64,000 nucleotides of DNA from Sphingobium sp. TKS (GTDB taxonomy: Bacteria; Pseudomonadota; Alphaproteobacteria; Sphingomonadales; Sphingomonadaceae): contig NZ_CP005083.1 of the NCBI RefSeq assembly GCF_001563265.1, positions 2,979,001 through 3,043,000 of the forward strand, in the 5' to 3' direction. The first letter of the stretch is position 1. Each line of letters opens with the position of its first letter. The notes beneath the pieces are model-generated. The model made no database searches. It saw only the letters and a list, made by a program, of their open reading frames with translations, and had not been told where the DNA came from. Shown one piece after another: positions 11,248-19,851 of the stretch. The position numbers and the translations under genes were made by a program.

Positions 11248-12036
11248 TCAGAGCTGCCGCTCGACCATCATCTTCTTGGTTTCCGCGATCGCCTTGGCCG
11301 GGCTCAGACCCTTGGGGCAGACATTCGCGCAGTTCATGATGGTGTGGCAGCGATAGAGACGGAAGGGATCTTCCAGCTCATCCAGACGCTCGCCGGTATA
11401 TTCGTCGCGGCTGTCGGCCAGCCAGCGATAGGCCTGCAACAAGATCGCCGGGCCCAGGAACTTGTCGCTGTTCCACCAGTAGCTGGGACAGCTCGTCGAG
11501 CAGCACGCGCACAGAATGCACTCGTAAAGCCCGTCCAGCTTTTCGCGGTCGGCGGGCGACTGGAGCCGCTCCTTGCCGCTCGGCGGCGGGCTGACGGTTT
11601 GCAGCCAGGGCTTGATCGAATTGTACTGCGCGTAGAAATGCGTGAAATCGGGCACCAGATCCTTGATCACGTCCATGTGCGGCAGCGGCGTGACGCGCAC
11701 TTCCTTGCCCGAACATTCCTCGATGGAGGTGGTGCAGGCCAGGCCATTGCGGCCGTTCATGTTCATGGAACAGGAGCCGCAAATGCCCTCCCGGCAGGAG
11801 CGGCGGAAGGTCAGCGTCGGATCATATTCATTCTTGATCTTCAGCAGCGCGTCCAGAACCATCGGGCCGCAATTGTCGAGATCGATCTCGAACGTGTCGT
11901 AGCGCGGGTTCTGGCCGGAGTCGGGGTCGTAGCGATAGACCTTGAAGCTCTTGACGTTGGTGGCGCCGTCAGGCGCCTTGTGGGTTACGCCCTTGGCGCT
12001 GATCTTGCTGTTCTTGGGCAACGCAAATTCGGCCAT
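11248..12036 (-). CDS. sdhB: succinate dehydrogenase iron-sulfur subunit
   Basis: Protein of 262 residues, the electron-transfer subunit of complex II. Three clusters are visible: [2Fe-2S] in '[15 protein letters not shown]', [4Fe-4S] in '[16 protein letters not shown]', and [3Fe-4S] in '[14 protein letters not shown]'. All ligand cysteines are present. It is first in a small operon with a thioesterase and zapE. The usual upstream partners sdhC, sdhD and sdhA are missing: a plus-strand envelope gene begins 153 bases upstream. sdhB must therefore use its own promoter in that divergent spacer. The flavoprotein and anchor subunits are presumably encoded elsewhere. Confidence 0.96.
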   Translation of the reverse strand: MAEFALPKNSKISAKGVTHKAPDGATNVKSFKVYRYDPDSGQNPRYDTFEIDLDNCGPMVLDALLKIKNEYDPTLTFRRSCREGICGSCSMNMNGRNGLACTTSIEECSGKEVRVTPLPHMDVIKDLVPDFTHFYAQYNSIKPWLQTVSPPPSGKERLQSPADREKLDGLYECILCACCSTSCPSYWWNSDKFLGPAILLQAYRWLADSRDEYTGERLDELEDPFRLYRCHTIMNCANVCPKGLSPAKAIAETKKMMVERQL

Positions 12037-12189
12037 TGCTCGTCACGCCTCTTCGGATGATCCTTCAGTCGGCGTTGCGCATAACAAAAAATCTGCAAAG
12101 GTCCAGCACTGACGCAATGCAAAAACGGGCTTGCTTGATTTGAAGCCGTTTCTGTCGTTACGGCGCAGCACATCCTGGAGAGCCCGCCT

Positions 12190-13281
12190 TTGCCGACCGA
12201 CATAGCCTTTCTGGCCATTGCCGAAGCCCATCAAATCTACCACTGGCTGCCGGCAGCCCTTGCGCTGTCGCGCCGGGCGGGGGTCAAGGTGCATGTGCTT
12301 TCGCCATCCGCCAGCATTCTCGACCTGGCGGCGAGCTACGATCCTGACGGGGCGCTCCACCTCGTGCGCCTGCGCCGTCCGCCCTTCCCGCCCGACTCGC
12401 TGTTCCGGCAGCCTTCGCGGCTTTTGACGCTGGCGCTCAACTATTCGACCATCCGCCGCTATCCCTTGCTGGTCACGACCGAGATATCGAGCGGCTGGTT
12501 GCGCAAGGTGCCGGGTTTTTCCTCGCGCATGGCGCTCATCAAGCATGGCGCGGGCGACCGCGAGGGCGGCTACAAGGCGCGCCATGCCGCCTTCGACCTG
12601 ACCCTGGTGGGTGGAGAAAAGGACCGGCGGCGCATGATCAGCCGGGGTCTTTGCACGCCGGAGAATTGCGCCGTCGGCGGCTATGCCAAGTTCGAGCTGA
12701 AGGCGCAGCGACAGCGTTTCTTCGACAATGATCTGCCGGTGCTGCTCTACAATCCCCATTTCGATGCAAAGCTTTCGTCATGGGTGCGGCATGGACAGGA
12801 GGTGCTCGCCACGCTGGAGGCGCTGGAGGGCTGGAACGTCATCATCGCCCCGCATACCAAGCTCGCCGCACGCGCCGCTCCCATCCGGACCACAGCCTCG
12901 CATATCCGCGTCGACATGGGCAGCCGCCATTCGATCGACATGAGCTACACCATGAGTGCGGATGTCTATCTGGGTGACGTATCGAGCCAGGTCTACGAGT
13001 TCCTTCTCGAACCTCGCCCATGCATCTTCCTGAACCTCGAACGGTGCGACTGGCGCGGCGATGAGACCTTCGCGCACTGGCGGCTGGGGCCGGTGATCGA
13101 GGATATGGCGGCATTGCCCCAGGCGCTGGAGCGCGCCGCGGGCTTGCAAGCGGCGTTCGTTGATGCTCAGGAAGCGGCCATGTCCGATTCCATCGACCGA
13201 TCCCCCACCCCCGCCTCGGAGCGGCAGGCCGACCTCATCCTGGATTTTGCCCGGAAATCCGAAAGGACGGCCGCCCTATGA
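12190..13281 (+). CDS. TagB/TagF-like CDP-glycerol glycerophosphotransferase family protein
   Basis: Protein of 363 residues with a GT-B-like layout. The C-terminal half matches the teichoic-acid glycerophosphotransferase pattern: 'LLYNPHFDAKLSSW', 'IIAPHTKL' (His222, like the conserved His of the TagF KxHP motif), and 'YLGDVSSQVYEFLLEPRPCIFLN' at residues about 260-282 (like 'DYSSV.FDF...RP.IF'). An N-terminal 'KHGAGDREGG' (119-127) is like the HG motif of the acceptor half. TagF-type enzymes transfer an alcohol phosphate from a CDP donor. The start is TTG with 'tggag' nine bases upstream; the first in-frame ATG would delete about 113 residues. The gene overlaps the CDP-alcohol phosphatidyltransferase by four bases. 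Donor and acceptor are unknown. Confidence 0.72.
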   Translation: MPTDIAFLAIAEAHQIYHWLPAALALSRRAGVKVHVLSPSASILDLAASYDPDGALHLVRLRRPPFPPDSLFRQPSRLLTLALNYSTIRRYPLLVTTEISSGWLRKVPGFSSRMALIKHGAGDREGGYKARHAAFDLTLVGGEKDRRRMISRGLCTPENCAVGGYAKFELKAQRQRFFDNDLPVLLYNPHFDAKLSSWVRHGQEVLATLEALEGWNVIIAPHTKLAARAAPIRTTASHIRVDMGSRHSIDMSYTMSADVYLGDVSSQVYEFLLEPRPCIFLNLERCDWRGDETFAHWRLGPVIEDMAALPQALERAAGLQAAFVDAQEAAMSDSIDRSPTPASERQADLILDFARKSERTAAL

Positions 13282-14372
13282 CGCAGACGATCACGACCGC
13301 TTTGGGGCCGGTGCGGCTGCTGGGCGACAATGCGACCCGCATCTGGGGCATGTCCAATGCCGAACGCTGCCGCCGCATGGCCGAAAGCGCCGCGCAGAAC
13401 GGCAGCCTGTTGGCGGAGGGCCATGAGCTTCTGTTCAACCTCGGCTATGCCTTCGACCCCATGCTGCTGCGGCTGGTGCTGGAGGAGCCGGGGACGGTCT
13501 TCGTCTGGGGCGCCGCGCCGGTCGTCGGACAGGTGCCTGCGGGCAGCGATCCGCTGAAGGCTGCGCATGTCGTAGACCTGTCCGACGGGCGGAAGCTCTA
13601 CAACCGGCAACTGCGCAAGCTGGAACAGCCCTTCGTCAAGGAACTGACCCCCACGACCCGGCGGGAGATTGAGCGGCGCAGCTATTTCGGCGCCTATAAG
13701 GGCGTCACGGACCTCCTCACCAAATATCTCTGGCCCGAACTGGCGCTATGGCTGACGCGGCTGGCGGCTTCGATCGGCATGACGCCCAATATGGTGACGG
13801 CAATCGGCGCGACGCTCTGCGTGGCGGCGACCTGGTTCTTCGCGCAGGGGCTTTATTGGACGGGCATGCTTGCCGGGTTCGTCTTCATGGTGCTCGACAC
13901 GGTGGACGGAAAGCTTGCCCGCTGCACCATCACCTCGTCCAAATGGGGCAATGTGGCTGACCATGGCGTCGACCTCGTCCATCCGCCCTTCTGGTGGTAT
14001 TTCTGGGGCGTGGGACTGTCGGCCTGGGGGCTGGCGCTGTCGACGCAGAGCTTCGCGCTGGTCATGGCGGCGGTGATCGCGGGCTATGTGCTGCAACGGT
14101 TGATCGAGGGCATGTTCATCAAGGATTTCGGGATGGACATTCATGTCTGGGGCCGGTTCGATAGCTGGTTCCGCCTGATCACCGCGCGGCGTAATCCGAA
14201 TATGGTGATCCTGTTCGTCGCGCTGTTGGCCGGGCGACCGGATATCGGGCTGATCGCGCTCGCCTGGTGGACGATCATCTCGCTGGTCGTCCATGCCGTG
14301 CGGCTGATGCAGGCCTATGGCGCGAAGCGCTCCGGGCAGCCCATAGTCAGTTGGATGGAGGCAAGGGCATGA
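13278..14372 (+). CDS. CDP-alcohol phosphatidyltransferase with extra N-terminal domain
   Basis: Membrane enzyme of 364 residues. Residues 202-232 contain the complete CDP-OH-P motif D-x2-D-G-x2-A-R-x8-G-x3-D-x3-D (Asp207, Asp210, Gly211, Ala214, Arg215, Gly224, Asp228, Asp232), so catalysis should be intact. Several hydrophobic helices follow. Residues 1 to about 130 are soluble-looking and unlike a plain PgsA or Pss ('VRLLGDNATRIWGMSNAERC'). I do not recognise this part; the archaeal inositol-phosphate cytidylyltransferase/phosphatidyltransferase fusions have a similar two-part shape. It overlaps its neighbours on both sides (ATGA each). The reaction is probably transfer of a phospho-alcohol from a CDP donor onto an alcohol or lipid. 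Confidence 0.82.
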   Translation: MTQTITTALGPVRLLGDNATRIWGMSNAERCRRMAESAAQNGSLLAEGHELLFNLGYAFDPMLLRLVLEEPGTVFVWGAAPVVGQVPAGSDPLKAAHVVDLSDGRKLYNRQLRKLEQPFVKELTPTTRREIERRSYFGAYKGVTDLLTKYLWPELALWLTRLAASIGMTPNMVTAIGATLCVAATWFFAQGLYWTGMLAGFVFMVLDTVDGKLARCTITSSKWGNVADHGVDLVHPPFWWYFWGVGLSAWGLALSTQSFALVMAAVIAGYVLQRLIEGMFIKDFGMDIHVWGRFDSWFRLITARRNPNMVILFVALLAGRPDIGLIALAWWTIISLVVHAVRLMQAYGAKRSGQPIVSWMEARA

Positions 14373-14797
14373 ACGCGACCATCGAGAAATTCGGCTTTCC
14401 CGCCACCCTGATCGCGGAGTTCGCGCATTGGGTGGTGTTGCTGCGCCCCGCCCAACCGACGCTGGGGTCGCTGGTGCTTGCGGCGAAGTCCGACGCCACC
14501 GCCTTTGGCGACCTGCCGCCGGAAGCTCATGCCGAACTGGCAACCGTGACCAAGGCGATCGAAAGCGCGCTCGGACAGGCGGTAGGCTATGCCAGGATCA
14601 ATTATCTGATGCTGATGATGGTGGACCCACACGTCCATTTCCATGTGCTGCCCCGCCATGAGGGCAGCCGCAATCATGCAGGTCTTGAGATCACCGACGC
14701 CGGATGGCCAGGGCAGCCCGACCTCGGCATTGCGGTGAAGCTCAGCGCTGAGCAGATCGCCGCGCTGACCGGCTGGCTCAAGCCTTATTTCGCGTAG
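14369..14797 (+). CDS. HIT-family nucleotide hydrolase/transferase
   Basis: Protein of 142 residues with the histidine triad 'HVHFHVLPRH' near residue 91, the H-x-H-x-H-xx motif that gives the nucleophile in nucleotide hydrolases and transferases. The ATG at 14369 overlaps the stop of the phosphatidyltransferase (ATGA) and has a 'ggag' site upstream, so it is part of the same operon. The 3' end overlaps the converging nucleotidyltransferase gene by 13 bases. In this context it may recycle a CMP, CDP or AMP by-product. That link is inference from gene order. Confidence 0.85.
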   Translation: MNATIEKFGFPATLIAEFAHWVVLLRPAQPTLGSLVLAAKSDATAFGDLPPEAHAELATVTKAIESALGQAVGYARINYLMLMMVDPHVHFHVLPRHEGSRNHAGLEITDAGWPGQPDLGIAVKLSAEQIAALTGWLKPYFA

Positions 14798-15552
14798 CGG
14801 TCCTCGGTCAGCCAGCGGGCGGTGAGCGCCTTCGCCGCCTCGACATCCTGCGGGAAGTCGACTTCCTGCCAGTCCAGCCCCTCGATCGAGACGGTGCCGA
14901 CGCGGTTGCCCTTGGCGATGATGTCGATGGCGCGCAGATACCAGCGCTCCACGCCTTCGGGCGTGCGCATCATCTGGTCGATCTGGTTGCGGAAAATCGC
15001 CGGCCCTTCGCCCCGGAAAGCCAGCATGCCGATGGATTCGGCGTTGGTGTCATGTGGCAGCAACCGTTTGCCGATCGCATGCAGGCGGCCCGTCTTGTCC
15101 CGGTTCACCTTCATGTCGTCATCGTCATAGTCGCCATGCTTGACGTCCACGGTGACGGTGATGGCGTCTTCAGCCCCATCGATCAGCTTGCCCACAATCT
15201 CGTCCGAGACGATGGTGTCGCCGTTCAGGATGATGAAGTCGCGGTCCATCTCCTCCCGCACGATCCAGCAGGTGCCCAGATTGTCGGCCACCTGAAAAAA
15301 GGGGTTGAACACGGTGCGGATGCGCGCGCCGGTTTCGCGATAGAGTTGCAGCGCATGGTCCTCCACCCGTTCCGTGCGGAAGCCGGTGACGACGACGATA
15401 TCGGTCACGCCATTGGCCACCAGCGCGGCGACCTGCCAACTGATGAGGGTGCGGCCGTTGAAGTCGATCATGCATTTGGGCACGTCGCGGGTCAGCGGAA
15501 GCAGACGCGAACCCTGGCCTGCGGAAAGGATGATGGCTTTGGAAATCGTCAT
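14785..15552 (-). CDS. LicC-like phosphocholine/inositol-phosphate cytidylyltransferase family protein
   Basis: Protein of 255 residues with a sugar-nucleotidyltransferase fold. The NTP-binding loop is 'LSAGQGSRLLPLT' (residues 10-21) followed by 'VPKCMIDFNGRTLI' (Lys26). 'VFNPFFQVADNLGTCWIVRE' is the stretch typical of LicC-like cytidylyltransferases, and 'FIILNGDTIV' holds the metal-binding Asp. Members activate phosphocholine, inositol phosphate or a sugar phosphate as the CDP derivative. It lies among the CDP-alcohol transferase and TagB-like genes, so it is a good candidate to make their CDP donor. It reads opposite to them, converging on the HIT gene, and diverges from the flippase gene across a 119-base spacer. 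Confidence 0.82.
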   Translation of the reverse strand: MTISKAIILSAGQGSRLLPLTRDVPKCMIDFNGRTLISWQVAALVANGVTDIVVVTGFRTERVEDHALQLYRETGARIRTVFNPFFQVADNLGTCWIVREEMDRDFIILNGDTIVSDEIVGKLIDGAEDAITVTVDVKHGDYDDDDMKVNRDKTGRLHAIGKRLLPHDTNAESIGMLAFRGEGPAIFRNQIDQMMRTPEGVERWYLRAIDIIAKGNRVGTVSIEGLDWQEVDFPQDVEAAKALTARWLTEDRYAK

Positions 15553-15671
15553 GGGGCGCCCCCTTAACGCAAATGGAACGCCAGGAACAGCGTGTGTTGC
15601 ATCGCACCCTGGCCGATCCTAGATAGGCGCGCGCCGGTCGGTCGGCGCGCCAGGGAAAGGCCGGAACTCAA

Positions 15672-17000
15672 GTGACGAGCAAGCGCGGATCGGGTGGCGC
15701 TCAGGAAGGCTTCGCCCGCATTCTGGCGAACACCGGCTGGCTGCTGGGCGGCAAGGGCGTGGGCGCGGTGCTCAGCCTTGCCTATCTGGCCATCGTCACG
15801 CGCACCTTGGGCGTCGCGGATTTCGGTCGGTTCGCGCTGGTGCTGAGCGCCGCCAACGTCATCAAGACGCTGGTCAGCTTCGATAGCTGGCAGATCGTCG
15901 TGCGCTACGGCCAGCCGCATCTGGCCGCAGGCAATGGCGATGCGCTGAACCGGGTGCTGCGCTTCTGCATCCTGATCGACCTGGCCTCGGCCGTCGCGGG
16001 CGGGCTGATCGCGGCCTTCATCATCCTCGCCTTCGGATCGCTGATGGAATTGTCGTCCGCCCTGGGGTGGCAGGCCTGGATCTTCTGCATGGTGATGATG
16101 ATCACCATCCGGTCCAGTCCGACCGGCGTGCTGCGGCTGTTCGACCGCTTCGATTCCGGCGCCTTTGCCGAAACGATGATCCCGGTCGGACGCATGATCG
16201 GCGCGGGGCTGGCCTGGGTGCTGATGCCCGACGTGACCGGCTTCCTGATCGCCTGGGGCGCGGCGGAATTGCTGTGCGCGGTCAGCTATTGGTGGCTGGC
16301 GCTGCGGGCCGGGGGGGAGAAACTGGGGAACTGGCGGGCGGGCCGGGCACTGGACGCGCGGGCGGAAAATCCCGGCATCGTCGGCTTTCTCACGGCGACC
16401 AATTTGCAGACGACACTGTCTTCGGTCGGCCAGCAGGTGGCCGTGCTGGTGGTCGGCCTGTTCGTCGGTCCGGCCGGAGCGGGGTTGTACCGGCTTGCCA
16501 ACCAGCTCGCCAATTCCCTGACCAAGATTTCCAGCCTGCTGTCGCGCAGCATCTTCGTGGAGTTGAGCCGCACGCATTCGAGCCATGGCCATGAAGCGCT
16601 AGGCACGTTATTCCGGCGGACGAACAGGCTGGCGCTGATCGCAGGCGCGGTCATCATCGCCCTGATCCTGACCATCGGGCATCCTCTGCTGGGGTTGATC
16701 GCGGGCAAGGAATTTCTGCCCGCCTATCCCCTGCTGCTGCTGCTGGGCGTCGCGGCCTGCATCGATCTGGTCGGCGTGAGCTACCGCCCGCTGCTGATGG
16801 CGACCGACCGGGCCAGCCTGTCGCTGCGCATCACGTTGATTTCGACGGCGCTGCTGTTGGGAATGCAGGCGGCGTTACTGCCGATCTATGGAACGATCGG
16901 AGCGGCAAGCGCGAATATCATCGCCTCGATCGTGGGCTTCGCGATGATGGGATTGGCGAGCCGGCAGGCCGTGGGACGGCGTGCCGACAACGCCGAATAA
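15672..17000 (+). CDS. Wzx-like lipid-linked polysaccharide flippase
   Basis: Integral membrane protein of 442 residues with about 12 to 14 hydrophobic segments over its whole length, of the MATE/MOP exporter superfamily. The N-terminal pattern 'GVADFGRFALVLSAANVI' is common in oligosaccharide flippases. Such proteins move lipid-linked glycans or phospho-glycans across the inner membrane. The start is GTG, and a plausible 'ggaac' lies upstream. It diverges from the nucleotidyltransferase gene. No glycosyltransferase is next to it, so its cargo may be the product of the TagB-like and CDP-alcohol enzymes. That is inference. Confidence 0.85.
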   Translation: MTSKRGSGGAQEGFARILANTGWLLGGKGVGAVLSLAYLAIVTRTLGVADFGRFALVLSAANVIKTLVSFDSWQIVVRYGQPHLAAGNGDALNRVLRFCILIDLASAVAGGLIAAFIILAFGSLMELSSALGWQAWIFCMVMMITIRSSPTGVLRLFDRFDSGAFAETMIPVGRMIGAGLAWVLMPDVTGFLIAWGAAELLCAVSYWWLALRAGGEKLGNWRAGRALDARAENPGIVGFLTATNLQTTLSSVGQQVAVLVVGLFVGPAGAGLYRLANQLANSLTKISSLLSRSIFVELSRTHSSHGHEALGTLFRRTNRLALIAGAVIIALILTIGHPLLGLIAGKEFLPAYPLLLLLGVAACIDLVGVSYRPLLMATDRASLSLRITLISTALLLGMQAALLPIYGTIGAASANIIASIVGFAMMGLASRQAVGRRADNAE

Positions 17001-17016
17001 TGGAGTATCCGAAACC

Positions 17017-17193
17017 TTATTCCGCTTCTTCAACCGCCGCGCCGGGGCCGTTTTTCAAGATGGATTCGATAGCATTCTTCGCCCCAGCCTTGTTGGTGTA
17101 GCCTTCGGTCCAGAAGATCGTTTCACTATTATATTTGAACTTGGCGACGAACTCGCCAGCCTTGTTCTTCTCGATCACGAACTTGTGCGCCAT
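17017..17193 (-). CDS. DUF1508 (YegP-like) small protein
   Basis: Short gene for 58 residues starting 'MAHKFVIEKNKAGEFVAKF', with 'GYTNKAGAKNAIESI' following. This is the single YegP/DUF1508 repeat, a small alpha/beta fold; E. coli YegP has two such repeats. Its molecular function is not established. A strong ribosome site 'ggagg' lies about nine bases before the ATG. The stop TAA is 17 bases past the converging flippase stop. The FAD oxidoreductase ends-on upstream does not overlap it, so it may be the last gene of the hydrolase-oxidoreductase run or be transcribed alone. Confidence 0.88.
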   Translation of the reverse strand: MAHKFVIEKNKAGEFVAKFKYNSETIFWTEGYTNKAGAKNAIESILKNGPGAAVEEAE

Positions 17194-17217
17194 GGTCCAT
17201 CCTCCGGGCTTGTTGCG

Positions 17218-18321
17218 TTACCGAAACCGGGCCGGAGAATAGGGCGCCGCATCGATGCTGGCAACTGCCTGTGACGGCGCTTCGCTTCTGAGCAGGTCAG
17301 CAGCCAGCAAGGCGGCGGCGGGAGAAGTCTGGATACCGAATCCGCCCTGTCCCGCGAACCAGAAAAAGCCCCGCGCCGCCGGATCGAAACCATAGACTGG
17401 CGCCCGATCGCGGGAGAAGCTGCGCAGTCCCGCCCATTTGCGCTCCACCGCCTCCACCGGCCAATCCACCACCGCCTCGAACCGCGCAATCGCCTCAGCC
17501 ACGGCCAGTTCCTCAGGCGCGGCATCGCAAGGCAGTGAGGGTTCCTCATCATGAGGAGTCAACCAGACGCGCCCCTCCCCCTCCGGCTTGAAATAGAATT
17601 GCGAGGCGAGGTCCATGACCAGCGGCAGATCGGCGGAGGGCATGGCTGGCACGCGCAGTTGCACCACCGTCCGCCGTAGCGGTGCGATCCCAATCGGCGC
17701 CACCCCGCAGGCTCTGGCCACATCGTCCGCCCAGGCGCCCGCCGCGTTGACGATAACACCGCAGTCGATCGCGCCCTCATCCGTTTCGATCCGCCAGCCA
17801 TCGTCCAACGCCTCGGCCCGCCGCAACGCCGTCGCCAGCCGAACCTCTCCGCCCAGGCGCCGGAACCGCCGCAGCCAGGCCTGATGCAGCGCCGCCACGT
17901 CGATGTCGCACACCCCCGGCTCCAGCACGCCTAGCGTCCATTCCGGCCGCAGTCCCGGCACCAGCGCGGCAGGATCGACCATGTGCAAGGCCACCTTGCC
18001 ACCAAATTCCTCCAGCAGCCGATCCCGCGCCGCCGCATCGCCCACCCTTCCGACATGCAGTGTCCGGCGCGGCGTCAGAAAGGAAGCGTCGGAAAATTCC
18101 GGATCGGGCGCGGCCAGCATTGGCCCCGACGCGGTGGTCAGCGGCTGCACCGCCAGCCCGCCATAGGTTTCCTCCCAGAAGGAAACCGCCCGCCCAGTGG
18201 CGTGATAGCCCGCGCTCGGCTCCATCTCCAGCAGCAGCACGCGCGCGCGCCCGGCCAGTGTCGCGCCAAGGCTCGCCCCGGCGATCCCGCCGCCGACGAT
18301 GACGATATCGGGCCTGTTCAT
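17218..18321 (-). CDS. FAD-dependent oxidoreductase of the DAO family
   Basis: Protein of 367 residues. The FAD-binding motif 'IVGGGIAGASLG' is at the N-terminus, followed by 'GYHATGRAVSFWEETYG'. The C-terminus has the second FAD-contacting stretch 'FWFAGQGGFGIQTSPA'. The family includes glycine/D-amino-acid, sarcosine and 2-hydroxyglutarate oxidases or dehydrogenases. The substrate is not clear. Its ATG overlaps the stop of the alpha/beta hydrolase gene by four bases, so the two are coupled. No signal peptide is seen, so it is cytoplasmic or peripherally bound. Confidence 0.87.
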   Translation of the reverse strand: MNRPDIVIVGGGIAGASLGATLAGRARVLLLEMEPSAGYHATGRAVSFWEETYGGLAVQPLTTASGPMLAAPDPEFSDASFLTPRRTLHVGRVGDAAARDRLLEEFGGKVALHMVDPAALVPGLRPEWTLGVLEPGVCDIDVAALHQAWLRRFRRLGGEVRLATALRRAEALDDGWRIETDEGAIDCGVIVNAAGAWADDVARACGVAPIGIAPLRRTVVQLRVPAMPSADLPLVMDLASQFYFKPEGEGRVWLTPHDEEPSLPCDAAPEELAVAEAIARFEAVVDWPVEAVERKWAGLRSFSRDRAPVYGFDPAARGFFWFAGQGGFGIQTSPAAALLAADLLRSEAPSQAVASIDAAPYSPARFR

Positions 18322-19304
18322 CGGGGTGCGACTTCATCCAGAAAGCCGTCGATCCGCGCCAGCGCATCCAGCCGCACCGGGTCCAGCTCCCGCAATATTT
18401 CATGCGCCGCCTCACGCCCATAGACGTGCAACCGCGCGCCCGGAATCCGGGCCGCGATCCGCCTGATGGCAGGTGTCGAAACGAGCTGGTCGGTCTGCGC
18501 GGCCAGAATCAGCAAGGGCACCGCAATCCCCTCAATCCCTCGCCCCTGCTCCAGCGCATGGGTCGAATGCAACGCCTGCTCCACCCATTTCCAGCTCGGC
18601 GGCCCCAGCGCCACGTCCCGGCTATGGTCGCGCCACCACAGCTCATCGGCATAGCGCTCCGGATCATGGGTCAGACGCTTTTGCCGCATGTGCCGCTGGC
18701 GCTCCGACTCCTCCTTCTGCGTCCAGGCCTGCTTCCGGTCAAAGCCCAAAGCGCACATCGTCTCGGCAATCGCCACCGCCAGCCAGCGTGGCAAGGGCGC
18801 GCTATGCACCCCCATCATCGGCGCGACCGTCACGGCGGCATCGGGCGACGCCATCCCCTCGGCCAGGGCGCGCAGCAGCAGATGCCCGCCCATGCTGTGC
18901 GCGACGATCACTGTTGGCCCGTCTCCTTCCGCGCGCCAGTCGGCGGCGAAGGCGTCGAGATCAGCGATCCACTGACCGAAATCCCCGATATGCCCGCAAA
19001 GCGGATCGTCGGTCAGTCGCCCGGAACCACCCTGCCCACGCCAGTCGAAGCTGGTGACGGCCCATCCGCGTCCGGCCCAATGGTGGATCACTTCGAGATA
19101 TTTCTCGATCATGTCGCCCCGGCCGCCCAGCACCAGCATCCGGCCGCGCGCGCCATCGCCCAGCCGATAGCGACGCAGCGGCCAGCCGTCGGGGGCAGTC
19201 CAGTAATCGAGCCGCCCGTCCATCGGCCAGGCGCGGCGATCAAACAGGGCGGGAACGGAGCGGGGCGAATCCATCGGCGGCATGGTTACGCTTTGGTAAG
19301 CCAT
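18318..19304 (-). CDS. alpha/beta hydrolase, lysophospholipase-like
   Basis: Protein of 328 residues with the alpha/beta-hydrolase fold. The nucleophile is Ser137 in 'AHSMGG'. 'SFDWRGQGGSGR' is the loop seen in PldB and monoacylglycerol lipases, and the late 'AAQTDQLVS' and 'EAAHEIL' supply the likely acid and histidine. It probably cleaves lysophospholipids or monoglycerides. The first ATG is used here; ATGs at residues 8 and 11 are possible and none has a clear ribosome site. The gene diverges from the pilus operon with only a few tens of bases between the starts, which favours a shared promoter region or a later start. Confidence 0.85.
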   Translation of the reverse strand: MAYQSVTMPPMDSPRSVPALFDRRAWPMDGRLDYWTAPDGWPLRRYRLGDGARGRMLVLGGRGDMIEKYLEVIHHWAGRGWAVTSFDWRGQGGSGRLTDDPLCGHIGDFGQWIADLDAFAADWRAEGDGPTVIVAHSMGGHLLLRALAEGMASPDAAVTVAPMMGVHSAPLPRWLAVAIAETMCALGFDRKQAWTQKEESERQRHMRQKRLTHDPERYADELWWRDHSRDVALGPPSWKWVEQALHSTHALEQGRGIEGIAVPLLILAAQTDQLVSTPAIRRIAARIPGARLHVYGREAAHEILRELDPVRLDALARIDGFLDEVAPR

Positions 19305-19346
19305 CGGGTCTACTGTTTCGAATCCATGACGGGGGATATTTTCAGA

Positions 19347-19799
19347 ATGGCGCTGATCGGCGCCCTGGCACTGCTGCTGATCGTGGCGTCTGTCACGGAT
19401 TTGCGGTCACGCATCATCTCCAACCGGCTGAACCTGACGGTGGCCGCGCTGGCGCCGCTCTGGTGGCTGGCCTGCGGTTTGCCGCTGTGGCCGGGCATAG
19501 CGGTGCAACTGCTGGCAGCCCTGATCGTGTTCATCGCCTTTGCCGTGCTGTTCTCTCTTGGCTGCATGGGCGGCGGCGACGTCAAGCTGCTGGGCGCGCT
19601 GGCGCTCTGGTTCCCGTGGCAGGCGACCTTGTCGATGCTGATGCTGATGGCGGTGCTGGGGGGCGTCGTCACCATCGTGACTGTCGTGCACCATCGCATG
19701 ACCCGGCGGCTGGGTCAGCCGCAAATCCCCTATGGCATTGCGATCTCGTTCGCCGCGCTTTGGCTGCTTGGCGAACGATATATTAACCAATTTGCGTGA
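19347..19799 (+). CDS. cpaA: prepilin peptidase of the Tad/Cpa system
   Basis: Membrane protein of 150 residues, an A24-type aspartic prepilin peptidase (CpaA/TadV). The two catalytic aspartates are in 'SVTDLRSR' near the N-terminus and in 'MGGGDVKLLG' (the GxGD motif). It would cleave the leader of Flp-type prepilins at the inner membrane. The start at 'MALIGALALL' has a 'ggggga' site ten bases upstream; an ATG seven codons earlier (19326) is an alternative without such a site. It is the first gene of the pilus run, 52 bases before cpaB. Confidence 0.88.
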   Translation: MALIGALALLLIVASVTDLRSRIISNRLNLTVAALAPLWWLACGLPLWPGIAVQLLAALIVFIAFAVLFSLGCMGGGDVKLLGALALWFPWQATLSMLMLMAVLGGVVTIVTVVHHRMTRRLGQPQIPYGIAISFAALWLLGERYINQFA

Positions 19800-19851
19800 A
19801 TATCCGGGGGCTCGGACGCAACTCGTCTGATTGAGGGAGGCGAATTTCATC

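Noticed and set aside
15626..15650. GC-rich palindromic stretch (ggcgcgc ... gcgcgcc) in the flippase promoter region
   Set aside because: It is a short self-complementary GC run of a kind expected by chance at this composition, with no T run and no clear role.
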